NCBI RefSeq assembly: GCF_004366635.1 | Contig: NZ_SORN01000010.1 | Coordinates: 1-64,000, forward strand | Source of the DNA: Roseinatronobacter bogoriensis DSM 18756 | GTDB lineage: Bacteria > Pseudomonadota > Alphaproteobacteria > Rhodobacterales > Rhodobacteraceae | DNA: 64,000 nucleotides | Reading direction: 5' to 3' | In this document: positions 22,323-31,591 of the stretch, piece by piece | Position numbering within the stretch: the first letter of the stretch is position 1 | Layout: the number at the start of each line of letters is the position of its first letter | Made by a program: the position numbers and the translations under genes | Notes under the pieces: model-generated | Databases searched by the model: none | Told to the model about the DNA's origin: nothing | The model's input: the letters and a program-made list of their open reading frames with translations, nothing else

Positions 22323-23261
22323 ATGTCGCAAAGCGCCCGCAAACCAAAGGACGAAGCAGGCACAGCACCGCTGCGCTGGAAACACGTGTTCGAAGACCGG
22401 CTGACCGCCGCGCTTCTGAGCGTGACACGCATTCTGCCCTATCGGCAGCGAATAGCGGTGCTGGGATGGATCGGCGCATATGTGATCGGGCCTATTGCCG
22501 GGGTGCGACCGCGTATCCGCGCCAATCTGGCGTTGATCGCGCCGGACCTGCCTGAAAGCGATGTCCGGCATATATGCCGCAGGGTGCCCGGCAATATGAT
22601 ACGCGCACTGGCCGAGACTTTCGCCGGGCAGGATTTCATCGACCATGTCAAGAACAGCCCCATCGAAGGGGGCGGGCTTGGCGCGCTGGAACAGGCGCGC
22701 GATGCGGGCCAGCCGGTGGTTCTGGTCACAGCGCATCTGGGCAATTACGAGGCAGCGCGCGTGGTGTTACAGGAACGTGGGTGCAAGATTGCCGGAATTT
22801 ACATGCCAATGCGCAACACAGCGTTCAACGCGCGCTATGTGGCGGCAATGTCGCGGATCGGCAGCCCGGTTTTTCCGCGCGACCGTACAGGCTTGGCGGG
22901 CTTGCTGAAATTTCTGCGCGGTGGCGGCATGATCGGGCTGGTCGCCGACCACTACATGGATCATGGCGAGTTGATGGATTTCATGGGGCAGCCTGCCCGC
23001 ACGGCGCTGTCATCCGCTGAGATTGCCCTGAAACACGGCGCTCTGCTGGTTCCGGTCTACGGGATCAGGCAGCCCGACGGGACCAGTTTTTGCATTCGCA
23101 TAGAGCCACCAATACCACATACAGACGCCACAACGATGACGCGCGCCCTTAATGCCTCTGTCGAAACGCTGGTCCGCGATCACATGGATCAATGGATGTG
23201 GTCCCACAAGCGCTGGCGAAAGAACAAGCAATCGAAGAAAGCGAAATCACTCGTCCTTTGA
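22323..23261 (+). CDS. LpxL/HtrB-type lysophospholipid acyltransferase
   Basis: 312 residues from the ATG at 22323. The lipid A acyltransferase family signature HLGNYEAAR lies near residue 139 (the HX4E-type catalytic pair is H and E), followed by GCKIAGIYMPMRNTAFNARY and the FPRDRTGLAGLLKFLRGGGMIGLVADHYMD block. The C-terminus MDQWMWSHKRWRKNKQ is typical. It probably adds a secondary acyl chain to lipid A or a related lipid at the inner membrane. Its stop overlaps the convergent ccoS by 15 bp. Confidence 0.88.
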   Translation: MSQSARKPKDEAGTAPLRWKHVFEDRLTAALLSVTRILPYRQRIAVLGWIGAYVIGPIAGVRPRIRANLALIAPDLPESDVRHICRRVPGNMIRALAETFAGQDFIDHVKNSPIEGGGLGALEQARDAGQPVVLVTAHLGNYEAARVVLQERGCKIAGIYMPMRNTAFNARYVAAMSRIGSPVFPRDRTGLAGLLKFLRGGGMIGLVADHYMDHGELMDFMGQPARTALSSAEIALKHGALLVPVYGIRQPDGTSFCIRIEPPIPHTDATTMTRALNASVETLVRDHMDQWMWSHKRWRKNKQSKKAKSLVL

Positions 23262-23420
23262 GACGGGTTTAGGCTTGTCGTCATAACGCGTGTCCAGAAT
23301 GCGCTGACTGTCGCCATCGGGGTCGTCATACATGCCTTTGCGCAATGTCCAGACAAAGGCGACCAGACCCAGAAGGCCCAAAAACAGTGATACCGGAATC
23401 AGAATCGCCAGAACTTCCAT
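23247..23420 (-). CDS. ccoS: cbb3-type cytochrome oxidase assembly protein CcoS
   Basis: 57 residues from the ATG at 23420 (MEVLAILIPVSLFLGLLGLVAFVWTLRKGMYDDPDGD). One transmembrane helix is followed by the family motif GMYDDPDGDSQRIL. CcoS is needed for cofactor insertion into cbb3 oxidase in Rhodobacter. It is the last gene of ccoGHIS, 8 bp after ccoI, and its 3' end overlaps the convergent acyltransferase. Confidence 0.95.
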   Translation of the reverse strand: MEVLAILIPVSLFLGLLGLVAFVWTLRKGMYDDPDGDSQRILDTRYDDKPKPVSKDE

Positions 23421-23428
23421 GATGCCCT

Positions 23429-25612
23429 TTATTTCAGTCGCAATGCGTTCAGTGTAACCGAGATGGACGACACCGACATGATGGCCGCTGCCCAAAGCGG
23501 CGTTGCATAGCCAAATAACGCAATCGGCACGAAAATGATATTGTAGATGCCTGATTGCCAGAAATTCTCGCGGATGCGCTGCATCGCGGTTTTCGACATG
23601 CGCACGGCATCCGCCACTGGCGAGATGTCGCGCCCCAACAACACCATATCAGAGGCTGCGCGCGCCGCATCCAGCGCCGAAGCGGGCGAGATCGAGACAT
23701 GTGCCGCAGACAGTGCCACAGTGTCATTCAACCCGTCGCCCACCATCAGAACCTTGTGGCCCGCCGCCTGCAAGTCGTTGATCTTGTCGGCCTTGTCCTG
23801 TGGCAAAGCACCGGCATGCCAATCGGCGATATTCAGACGTTGCGCCATATCCTGCACCGCGCCCGGCACATCGCCAGAGATCAGCCACACCGCCTTGCCC
23901 TGTGCCTGAAGCGCAGACACCACATCGGCAGCGCCGGGGCGCAACTGATCCGAAAAGGTAAAGGCATGGGTCACACCATCCAGCGCAAGATAGGCCGCAG
24001 TTGTCCCGCGCGCCTCAGCTCCGACCCAGTCGGCACGGCCCAGACGGACAGGCTGCCCGCGCCATTGCGCTTCCATCCCATAACCCGGCTGTTCGCTCAG
24101 CTTGTCCAGTTGCGCGGGCTGCACATCCCGTTCGCGCAAGGCGCGGGCAAGCGCTTGTGCAAGCGGGTGGCTGGACGCATCGGCAAGCGCCAGCGCAACT
24201 GCGCAGATTTCTGGGCTATGCTGGTCCAGATTGGTTGGCACGGGCGTGCCCATCGTCAATGTGCCGGTCTTGTCAAAAACGACCGTGTCTACCTCGGCCA
24301 GCCGTTCCAGTGCTGTCCCGTCCTTGATCAACAGGCCCTTGCGAAACAGCTTGCCGCTCGCAGAGGTGACCACCGCAGGCACCGCTAGCCCCAGCGCACA
24401 GGGGCAGGTAATGATCAGGCTGGCCACAGCAATATTCATCGACAGGCGCAGGTCACCGCCGGACAGATACATCCAGACCAGAAACGCCCCAAAAGACAAG
24501 ATCGGAATGGTCGGTGCGTAAGCGCTGGCTGCACGTTCAGCGGCGGTGGTGTAGCGCGTGCGCGCGGATTCCGCATTGGCCACCAGATCGGCCATACGGT
24601 GCAGCGAACTGTCCTTGCCCGCCGCAGTGACGCGTATCTGCAAAGGGCCGGTCAGATTGACCTCTCCCGCGCTGACAATCGTGCCTTGTGCGGCGAAAAC
24701 CGGCAAAGTCTCGCCCGTCAGAAGCGATCGGTCAATTTCGGAATTTCCCCCGACGACTTCGCCATCGACCGGCATACGGCCACCGGGGCGCACGACCACC
24801 ACATCCCCCACGGCCAATTCGGCCACAGGCACAGGTTTTTCCACCCCGTCAACCAGCCTGATGGCGCGCGGCACTTCCAGCGCTGACAACTCTTGCGCGG
24901 CCGAACGGGCCACAGCGCGCGCCCGGAAATCCAGATAGCGCCCTGCCAGCAAGAAGAAGATCAGCATGACGACTGCCTCGAAATAAGCGTGCTGGCCTGA
25001 TTGCAGGGTTTCGTAAATTGAAATGAACAGGGTCAGGATCAGCGCGACCGAGATCGGCGCGTCCATGTCCATCCTGCCTGCGCGCAACGCCTTCCATGCG
25101 TTGCGAAAGAATGGCTGACCCGCAAATGCCACTGTGGGCACCGCGATCAAGGCCGAAATCAGGTGGAACATGTCGCGCGTGGCCCCTTCGGCGCCAGCCC
25201 AGACGGCGACCGACAGCAACATGATATTCATCATCGCAAAGCCGGAAACGCCAAGGCGCATCAGCAATTCGCGCCCCTGCTTCTCTGTCTCGGTCATGGA
25301 CAGGGTGCCGGGGTCCAGCTCATGGGCTTCATAGCCCAGCCGGTCCAGATGCGCGATGACATCGGCGGCTTCGACCCCGGCCATTGCGTCAACGCTCAGC
25401 CGCTTCAGCGTCAGGTTCAGCCGGACGGACCGCACCCCTTCCAACTGCGCCATGCCGCGTTCGATCGTGCCGATACAGGCCGCGCAATGCGCATCGGGCA
25501 CCGACAGCAGCAGCCGCGCATCTGGCAGCGGCGCTTTACCGGCCAGCGCTTCGGCGGCGGGCGCCGCATCACAAGCCGGACAGGCCGAAGGACGAAGGCT
25601 GGCGCTGTGCAT
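23429..25612 (-). CDS. ccoI: Copper-translocating P1B-type ATPase CcoI (FixI)
   Basis: 727 residues from the ATG at 25612. The N-terminal region has CPAC at 11-14 and an HMA domain with HCAAC at 42-46. The membrane core has the ion-binding CPC motif (IITCPCALGLAVP), the phosphorylation motif DKTGTLTMG, SSHPLAQAL with the nucleotide-domain HP pair, and the hinge GDGLNDTVAL. It exports copper for assembly of the cbb3 oxidase binuclear centre. It lies 9 bp after ccoH and 8 bp before ccoS. Confidence 0.95.
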   Translation of the reverse strand: MHSASLRPSACPACDAAPAAEALAGKAPLPDARLLLSVPDAHCAACIGTIERGMAQLEGVRSVRLNLTLKRLSVDAMAGVEAADVIAHLDRLGYEAHELDPGTLSMTETEKQGRELLMRLGVSGFAMMNIMLLSVAVWAGAEGATRDMFHLISALIAVPTVAFAGQPFFRNAWKALRAGRMDMDAPISVALILTLFISIYETLQSGQHAYFEAVVMLIFFLLAGRYLDFRARAVARSAAQELSALEVPRAIRLVDGVEKPVPVAELAVGDVVVVRPGGRMPVDGEVVGGNSEIDRSLLTGETLPVFAAQGTIVSAGEVNLTGPLQIRVTAAGKDSSLHRMADLVANAESARTRYTTAAERAASAYAPTIPILSFGAFLVWMYLSGGDLRLSMNIAVASLIITCPCALGLAVPAVVTSASGKLFRKGLLIKDGTALERLAEVDTVVFDKTGTLTMGTPVPTNLDQHSPEICAVALALADASSHPLAQALARALRERDVQPAQLDKLSEQPGYGMEAQWRGQPVRLGRADWVGAEARGTTAAYLALDGVTHAFTFSDQLRPGAADVVSALQAQGKAVWLISGDVPGAVQDMAQRLNIADWHAGALPQDKADKINDLQAAGHKVLMVGDGLNDTVALSAAHVSISPASALDAARAASDMVLLGRDISPVADAVRMSKTAMQRIRENFWQSGIYNIIFVPIALFGYATPLWAAAIMSVSSISVTLNALRLK

Positions 25613-25621
25613 CACTGCCCC

Positions 25622-26089
25622 TTAGCGGATATGAAGAACCACGCGCTGGCGAAACTCTGTGCCATCATTGGCGACAGCATGCAGGCGGATATTCCAGTTG
25701 CCCTCGCCGATTTCAACAGGCGCGCGATACGCCCCATCGACAAAGCGGAAATCCGGCGCCTGATCGGCGCGCACATGCGTCGCGGCCCCCAGCACTGCAT
25801 CCAAATGCGCGACCTGAACTGGACCGTTTTCATCGGTGATCGAAAGCTTCAATATACCATCTTCATGGCTTGCCTTGACTTCCCATCCCAAGGCAAGCTG
25901 CTCTGCCAGTTCCTGATTGAAGTTCTGGCTGGCCACGAAGGAGTTATCAACTTCCAACCCTGGGAATGTGCTGACAGCGTTATATGCCAGTGTCAGGTTC
26001 GCGGCCAGAATGACGCCAAAGGATGACACCGCGATGATCAAAACCTTGCGCCCCGTCATCTGGAATTTACGGCCTGAATCTTGTGTCAT
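25622..26089 (-). CDS. ccoH: cbb3 oxidase assembly protein CcoH (FixH)
   Basis: 155 residues with one N-terminal transmembrane helix (about 14-36, KVLIIAVSSFGVILAANLTLAYNA) and a periplasmic FixH domain ending VVLHIR. The conserved YNAVSTFPGLEVDNSFVASQ follows the helix. FixH is required for stable cbb3 assembly and works with CcoI. Its ATG overlaps the ccoG stop by 4 nt. Confidence 0.93.
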   Translation of the reverse strand: MTQDSGRKFQMTGRKVLIIAVSSFGVILAANLTLAYNAVSTFPGLEVDNSFVASQNFNQELAEQLALGWEVKASHEDGILKLSITDENGPVQVAHLDAVLGAATHVRADQAPDFRFVDGAYRAPVEIGEGNWNIRLHAVANDGTEFRQRVVLHIR

Positions 26090-27516
26090 TGGTTTCTCCC
26101 GTTGAAGATAGTATCAGAATAGACCCGTTCATTGCTGCCTGAAATCGTGGCCCATATTCTCACCGGACTGCTGTCTGCGCGGTTCGATGGTGTATTGGGT
26201 GGCGCGGTCAGATAGACCCGCAAGAGCGCCTGTTCATCTGGGCCGACCGTTACCAGATTAGCGGGTTCCCCCTCGATCGAAAGGGCAAGGTCGGGGTTTT
26301 CGGTAATCGACAACGCAAAATCACGCGGCTCATGATACATGTTACGCAAGCGAATGTCATAAACGTTGCGCACGGTTCCATCGGCCAGCACGATATGGGT
26401 CGGGTTGCGGACTGGGGCTACGCTCATGTCCAGATCACTGCGGATGAACAAAAGCACGATCAGGCCAATACCGATCACACTCCAGATTGTCGTGTAAAGA
26501 ATAGTGCGCGGGCGGAAAACATGCTTCCAGATCGACTTGGGTGGCTTGCCTTCGCGCTCTGCAATCTCATCCGACAGGGCCATGTAAGCCACCAGACCAC
26601 GCGGCTTGCCGATACGGTCCATCACCTCGTCACATGCGTCGATGCACAGACCACAGGTAATGCATTCCATCTGCTGACCGTCACGAATGTCTATCCCCAT
26701 CGGGCAAACATTGACGCAGGCCATGCAGTCGATGCAATCGCCCTGATTTGGGTCCAACTGGCCCTTTTTCAGTTTTCCGCGCGGCTCTCCTCGCCAGTCG
26801 CGGTAGTCGATGGTGATCGTGTCCTCATCCATCATCGCAGCCTGAATACGGGGCCATGGGCAGGCATAGATGCAGACCTGTTCCCGAAAGAACCCACCAA
26901 ACAGGAAAGTTGTCAGTGTCAGGATCAGCACTGTCATATAGGCGATCGGGTGCGCTTGCCCTGTGAACAGATCGACAAAGAGCGTGGGCGCATCCGCAAA
27001 ATAGAACACCCATGCGCCGCCGGTCGCCATGCCGATCAGGAACCAGACAGCCCATTTCAACCCGTATTTGCGAATTTTCTCGGCATTCCAGTTCTGACGG
27101 TGCAGGCGCAGTCGCGCGTTCCGGTCCCCCTCGATCCAGCGTTCGACCTGAATAAACAGATCTGTCCAGACCGTTTGCGGGCAGGCATAACCACACCACA
27201 CCCTGCCAAGCGCCGAGGTGAACAGAAAAAGGCCGATCCCCGCCATGATAAGCAAACCTGCCACGAAGTAGAATTCATGTGGCCAAATCTCGATCATGAA
27301 AAAGAAAAAGCGCCTGTTGCCAAGGTCCAGCAAGACAGCCTGATTGGGCATTTCCGGGCCGCGGTCCCAGCGGATCCAAGGCACAAGGTAATAGATACCC
27401 AGCATCACCGCCAGCAGCCACCATTTCATGGTGCGGAAGCCGCCCTTTACGCGGCGCGGGAAGATGGGTTCGCGCTTCGCATAAAGCGGGGGCGGGGTTT
27501 GGTCTTCAGCGCTCAC
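26086..27516 (-). CDS. ccoG: cbb3 oxidase accessory iron-sulfur protein CcoG (RdxB/FixG)
   Basis: 476 residues from a GTG start at 27516 with an AGGAG ribosome binding site 8 nt upstream. The polyferredoxin-like centre has two clusters, CIDCMACVNVCP and CITCGLCIDACD, between residues of roughly 260 and 300, flanked by transmembrane helices, plus GYACPQTVWTD and CIYACPWPRIQ. The C-terminal Ig-like FixG domain follows. In Rhodobacter CcoG reduces Cu(II) for delivery to the oxidase. It starts the ccoGHIS operon. Confidence 0.95.
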   Translation of the reverse strand: MSAEDQTPPPLYAKREPIFPRRVKGGFRTMKWWLLAVMLGIYYLVPWIRWDRGPEMPNQAVLLDLGNRRFFFFMIEIWPHEFYFVAGLLIMAGIGLFLFTSALGRVWCGYACPQTVWTDLFIQVERWIEGDRNARLRLHRQNWNAEKIRKYGLKWAVWFLIGMATGGAWVFYFADAPTLFVDLFTGQAHPIAYMTVLILTLTTFLFGGFFREQVCIYACPWPRIQAAMMDEDTITIDYRDWRGEPRGKLKKGQLDPNQGDCIDCMACVNVCPMGIDIRDGQQMECITCGLCIDACDEVMDRIGKPRGLVAYMALSDEIAEREGKPPKSIWKHVFRPRTILYTTIWSVIGIGLIVLLFIRSDLDMSVAPVRNPTHIVLADGTVRNVYDIRLRNMYHEPRDFALSITENPDLALSIEGEPANLVTVGPDEQALLRVYLTAPPNTPSNRADSSPVRIWATISGSNERVYSDTIFNGRNQ

Positions 27517-27748
27517 CTGGCGACTCCTACGATATAGCCTGTCGTTTGATCACATACTGCCAGGACCGTGACCTTGACCTGCGTCAAAACAGACTTTGTA
27601 AATACATCTTTTGGCGAAACGCCGGCCAGCAATCTTGCCAAATAGAACCACCGGCCCCTGACAACACGCGCGAACAGGATACAGGGACCGGTGGCGCCCT
27701 GACATGCAGGACGTGGATAGGATGTGACCTGAGCAGCGCGCGGTTTCA

Positions 27749-27762
27749 TTGATACAGATCAA
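27749..27762 (-). promoter_or_regulatory. FnrL/FixK-type box upstream of ccoG
   Basis: TTGATACAGATCAA matches the Fnr consensus TTGAT-N4-ATCAA perfectly. It lies 233 bp upstream of the ccoG start and beyond the ccoP terminator, so it should activate ccoGHIS when oxygen falls. Confidence 0.85.
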
Positions 27763-27825
27763 GTCCTTCAGAGGATCGGTTAACAGATGACACTATGTCG
27801 CAACCTTGATGCCATTCCAAACAGG

Positions 27826-27849
27826 ACAGGCCCCCGCGCGGGGGCCTGT
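27826..27849 (-). terminator. Hairpin terminator after ccoP
   Basis: ACAGGCCCCC and GGGGGCCTGT pair perfectly around GCGC, starting 28 nt beyond the ccoP stop. Only a weak TGTTT follows, so the strength is uncertain, but position and stability fit the end of ccoNOQP. Confidence 0.75.
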
Positions 27850-27877
27850 GCAGTATGCGAAGCAGAAATAGCCAAGG

Positions 27878-28810
27878 CTACTGACCACCACCAAGCTGGT
27901 GAACATAAGCGGCAACAGCACGAATTTCAGCCTCACGCAGCCGAGTCTCAAAGCCCGGCATCACGCCAAAACGCGAATAATAGATCGTTTCGCGAATGGC
28001 CTCGGGTGACCCACCATAAAGCCAGATCTGATTGTTGAGAGCGGGTGCGCCAATGAAGTAATCGCCGCTTCCGTCATCCATGTGACAGGATGCACAATTG
28101 ATCTCGTAATGCTCTGCCCCGGCCGCAGCAAGCTGCGCGTCGTGATCAGACCCGGACAGCGACAGCACGAAGTTCACGACCTGATCAATCTCTTCATCAT
28201 CCAGCAATCCATCCGCGCCGAAGGCCGGCATTTCCGACCACCGTGCATCGGGATAGTCTTCGTTGCGAATGCCCCAGGTCACAGTGGTGACAATGTCTTC
28301 CATCGTCCCACCCCAAAGCCAGTCATCGTCCAGCAGGTTGGGGAAGCCGCCTGCCTGAACGCCTGCGCCCCCGGTGCCATGACATTGCGAGCACTGGGCC
28401 CGGAACACCGACCCGCCCGCATTGATGGCGAAGCGGTGCAGTTCGTCATTCTCGCGAATATCGTCAAGATCGGTTTCAAGAAGCTGCACGAAGAACTGTT
28501 CGTTGCGGCTCTCGAATTCGGTGATCTCTGCGGCGACATTTGCCCGCGAGGAATACCCCAGCACCCCTTGGGTGGCGGACTGGATGCCCGGCCAGGCGGG
28601 CATGGCGATCCAATACCCCACCGACCAGATGATCGTTATGATGAAAATCCAGACCCACCACCGCGGCATTGGGTTGTCATATTCTTCAATCCCATCCCAG
28701 CTGTGGCCAGTGGTCGGCGGATCCTGCTTTAGCTTGGCTGCCGGATCAGGATATTGCCGCGATGCCGGAGTGACCTTGTTTTCAGGCGTTTTATCATTTG
28801 AATCGACCAT
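27878..28810 (-). CDS. ccoP: cbb3 oxidase subunit III, dihaem cytochrome c
   Basis: 310 residues. The N-terminal cytosolic part is followed by a transmembrane helix at about 51-70 and then two c-type haem sites, CSQCH at 140-144 and CASCH at 239-243. CcoP receives electrons from cytochrome c or CcoO and feeds the oxidase. Its start overlaps the ccoQ stop by one nucleotide, and a stable hairpin follows its stop. Confidence 0.97.
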   Translation of the reverse strand: MVDSNDKTPENKVTPASRQYPDPAAKLKQDPPTTGHSWDGIEEYDNPMPRWWVWIFIITIIWSVGYWIAMPAWPGIQSATQGVLGYSSRANVAAEITEFESRNEQFFVQLLETDLDDIRENDELHRFAINAGGSVFRAQCSQCHGTGGAGVQAGGFPNLLDDDWLWGGTMEDIVTTVTWGIRNEDYPDARWSEMPAFGADGLLDDEEIDQVVNFVLSLSGSDHDAQLAAAGAEHYEINCASCHMDDGSGDYFIGAPALNNQIWLYGGSPEAIRETIYYSRFGVMPGFETRLREAEIRAVAAYVHQLGGGQ

Positions 28811-29028
28811 CAGCGGGCCTCTTTCGGTTCTGAATGACGCCCTGCGGAAGTGACGTAATTCTCACTCTCTGGTTTGTCATCATTGCGGAAAATCATGTTC
28901 GCAGTCTCGTCATGAACCTTCGATGCGCCCGGCCGCAGGATGTAAATGAACACCCCGATGAAGAAGCAAAACATGAACAGCAGGTGCCAACTATCGGCAA
29001 ACGCTCTTAGCCAAGTGTAGGTTTCCAT
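28810..29028 (-). CDS. ccoQ: cbb3 oxidase subunit IV
   Basis: 72 residues with one transmembrane helix (LLFMFCFFIGVFIYILRPGA) and a hydrophilic tail. The motif YILRPGASKVHDE is typical. In Rhodobacter sphaeroides CcoQ helps stabilise the oxidase and relays a redox signal to PrrBA. It is placed 12 bp after ccoO. Confidence 0.93.
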   Translation of the reverse strand: METYTWLRAFADSWHLLFMFCFFIGVFIYILRPGASKVHDETANMIFRNDDKPESENYVTSAGRHSEPKEAR

Positions 29029-29040
29029 AGCTGTCCCCCT

Positions 29041-29769
29041 TTAGCGGCTGGCATCAGGCACAAATGTGTCGAAATCGACCAATGTGCCCAGCATCTGCAT
29101 ATAGGCGATGATGGCGTCCATCTCGGTCAACTGGGGTTGACCATCGAAGTTGCGCTGCTGCGCGCCCGGATACCGCTCTGTCACGTCGTCGCCGAATTCA
29201 TCGACCTGCGCGAAGAAATCGGACACAGCCAGATCCATCATCTCATCTGTGTAGGGATGGCCCAGAACACGGTAAACCGACATCAGATCGCGGATATGCT
29301 CGGCGTCTGTCCGTGTCAGTTCGCGGTTCATCATAAACCCGTAAGACGGCATGATGGATTCCGGCACCACGGCGCGCGGATCAATCATGTGCTGAACATG
29401 CCAGTCATCCGAATAGCGACCGCCAAGACGGGCCAGATCGGGACCAGTGCGCTTGGACCCCCACTGGAACGGATGGTCATACATCGATTCCGCAGCAAGG
29501 CTGTAATGCCCATAGCGTTCCACTTCGTCGCGCATCGGGCGGATCATCTGGCTGTGGCAGACATAGCAGCCTTCGCGCACATAGATTTCGCGCCCGGCCA
29601 GTTCGAGCGGAGAGTAGGGGCGCATGCCCTCTACTTTCTCGATCGTATTGTCCAGATAGAACAGCGGCACGATCTGCACGATCCCCCCGATGGTCACGAC
29701 AAGAAACGACAGCACCAGCAACAGCGTGGCATGTGTTTCGATTTTCTTGTGATGATCAAGAATTCCCAT
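29041..29769 (-). CDS. ccoO: cbb3 oxidase subunit II, monohaem cytochrome c
   Basis: 242 residues from the ATG at 29769; a GTG one codon earlier is less well spaced from the GGAGGG ribosome binding site. An N-terminal transmembrane helix (about 14-38) anchors a periplasmic domain with the haem site CYVCH at 68-72 and the axial methionine region VVPESIMPSYGFM. It passes electrons from CcoP to CcoN. It starts 11 bp after the ccoN stop. Confidence 0.97.
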   Translation of the reverse strand: MGILDHHKKIETHATLLLVLSFLVVTIGGIVQIVPLFYLDNTIEKVEGMRPYSPLELAGREIYVREGCYVCHSQMIRPMRDEVERYGHYSLAAESMYDHPFQWGSKRTGPDLARLGGRYSDDWHVQHMIDPRAVVPESIMPSYGFMMNRELTRTDAEHIRDLMSVYRVLGHPYTDEMMDLAVSDFFAQVDEFGDDVTERYPGAQQRNFDGQPQLTEMDAIIAYMQMLGTLVDFDTFVPDASR

Positions 29770-29780
29770 CACGCCCTCCG

Positions 29781-31388
29781 TTATTCAGCGGGCACTGTGG
29801 ACCCGGCACGGGCAGGCGAACGCTCTGCCGTGCTGGTCACAGTTTTCCACAGGTTGTAGCACATGATGATCGCCCCCAGCAGGAACAGCGTTCCGCCCAG
29901 GCCACGCACCACATACATCGGGAATTTCGCAGCCACTGTGTCCGCAAAGGAGTTCACGAGGAAGCCCTGCGCATCGACTTCGCGCCACATCAACCCTTCC
30001 ATGATACCGGTCACCCACATCGAGGCCGCGTAAAGCACGATCCCGATTGTCGCCAGCCAGAAGTGCCAACTGACCAGCCGCAGACTGTACAGCCCTTCAC
30101 GCTGCCACAGCTTGGGCACCAGATAATACAGCATCCCGAAAGTGATCATGCCGTTCCAGCCCAGCGCGCCGGAATGAACGTGGCCAATGGTCCAGTCGGT
30201 GTAGTGACTTAGCGAGTTCACGGCCTTGATCGACATCATCGGCCCTTCAAAGGTGGCCATGCCGTAAAAGCCGACAGCCACCACCATCATCCGGATAATC
30301 GGATCGGTGCGCAGCTTGTCCCAAGCGCCCGAAAGCGTCATCAGACCATTGATCATACCCCCCCAGGACGGCATCCACAGCATGATCGAGAATGTCATGC
30401 CCAAGGTCTGCGCCCAGTCAGGCAGCGCTGTATAATGCAGATGGTGCGGACCAGCCCAGATATACAGGAAGATCAGCGCCCAGAAATGCATGATCGACAG
30501 CTTGTAGCTGTAGACCGGGCGTTCAGCCTGTTTCGGGATGAAATAATACATCATGCCCAAGAAGCCGGCGGTCAGGAAAAAGCCCACCGCATTATGCCCG
30601 TACCACCACTGGATCATGGCAGATTGCACACCCGACCAGACCGGCACGGAACGCGACCCGAATGCAGACACCGGAATTGCCAGATTGTTGACGATATGAA
30701 GCATCGCGACTGTCACGATAAACGCCATGTAGAACCAGTTGGCCACATAGATATGGGGTTCGCGGCGCTTGATGATCGTGCCCATGAAGACCAGCAGGAA
30801 CGCCACCCAGACAATGGTCAGCCAAAGATCGGTCAGCCATTCAGGTTCAGCATATTCATTGCCTTGGGTTGACCCCAGCACGTAGCCGGTTGCCGCCATG
30901 ACGATGAAGATCTGATAACCCCAGAACACGAACCACGACAGCCCGCCCCCCCATAGCCGCGCCGCAGAGGTGCGCTGGACCACATAGAAAGCCGAGGCGA
31001 TAAGCGCGTTACCCCCAAAGGCAAAAATCACTGCCGATGTATGCAATGGACGCAGACGACCGAAATTCAGGTACCCTTCGGCCCACACAAAATTCAGTTC
31101 CGGCCAGGCCAGCTGAAAGGCGATAACCACGCCCACCAGAAACCCGACAACACCCCAAAACGCCGTCGCTATAACACCGTAGCGAACCGGACCGTCCATA
31201 TACTCATTTGGATTGGCCACCGGAGCAGGTTCTCCCACCCGACGAATTACCCACACGAAGGTGATGGCAGCAGCCAGCATAATCACCAACATGTGGACCA
31301 AATATGGCAAATCGCGTGCCATGCTGGCAGCGACTGCGGCAACCACCACAATCAACCCCAACACCGCAAGCTTAATGTAATCCCACAT
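29781..31388 (-). CDS. ccoN: cbb3 oxidase subunit I (catalytic)
   Basis: 535 residues with about 12-14 transmembrane helices. The conserved haem and CuB histidines are visible in LRPLHTSAVIFAFGGNA, WWYGHNAVGFF, GPHHLHYTALPDW and DWTIGHVHSGALGWNG. CcoN reduces oxygen to water with high affinity and pumps protons. It is the first gene of ccoNOQP and diverges from a tandem-Usp gene, with a perfect Fnr box midway. Confidence 0.97.
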   Translation of the reverse strand: MWDYIKLAVLGLIVVVAAVAASMARDLPYLVHMLVIMLAAAITFVWVIRRVGEPAPVANPNEYMDGPVRYGVIATAFWGVVGFLVGVVIAFQLAWPELNFVWAEGYLNFGRLRPLHTSAVIFAFGGNALIASAFYVVQRTSAARLWGGGLSWFVFWGYQIFIVMAATGYVLGSTQGNEYAEPEWLTDLWLTIVWVAFLLVFMGTIIKRREPHIYVANWFYMAFIVTVAMLHIVNNLAIPVSAFGSRSVPVWSGVQSAMIQWWYGHNAVGFFLTAGFLGMMYYFIPKQAERPVYSYKLSIMHFWALIFLYIWAGPHHLHYTALPDWAQTLGMTFSIMLWMPSWGGMINGLMTLSGAWDKLRTDPIIRMMVVAVGFYGMATFEGPMMSIKAVNSLSHYTDWTIGHVHSGALGWNGMITFGMLYYLVPKLWQREGLYSLRLVSWHFWLATIGIVLYAASMWVTGIMEGLMWREVDAQGFLVNSFADTVAAKFPMYVVRGLGGTLFLLGAIIMCYNLWKTVTSTAERSPARAGSTVPAE

Positions 31389-31484
31389 AATCTGCGTCCC
31401 TTAATTATCGCGCTGACACAGAGTATATCGGTGGCAGACACAGTTTTGCATGATGCCTTTTGTCACGGGCCTGAAAAACAGACT

Positions 31485-31498
31485 TTGATTCATATCAA
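31485..31498. promoter_or_regulatory. FnrL/FixK-type box shared by ccoN and the usp gene
   Basis: TTGATTCATATCAA matches TTGAT-N4-ATCAA perfectly and lies 96 bp from the ccoN start and 93 bp from the usp start. The symmetric position suggests one site activating both genes at low oxygen, as in Rhodobacter. Confidence 0.88.
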
Positions 31499-31591
31499 TT
31501 ATTCAGGCCCCAAAGCTTGCGCGAGATCATCGCTATGCAAAAATATCCTATGGCATACATTAGCGACAAGACGAAAACAGGAGAATGACGC

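Larger units (their letters stand above)
27517..27877. other. Spacer between ccoP and ccoG
   Basis: This 361-bp gene-free stretch holds the ccoP terminator hairpin (27826-27849) and the Fnr box that should drive ccoGHIS (27749-27762). The remaining part up to the ccoG start is expected to be its 5' leader. No further motif stands out. Confidence 0.6.
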
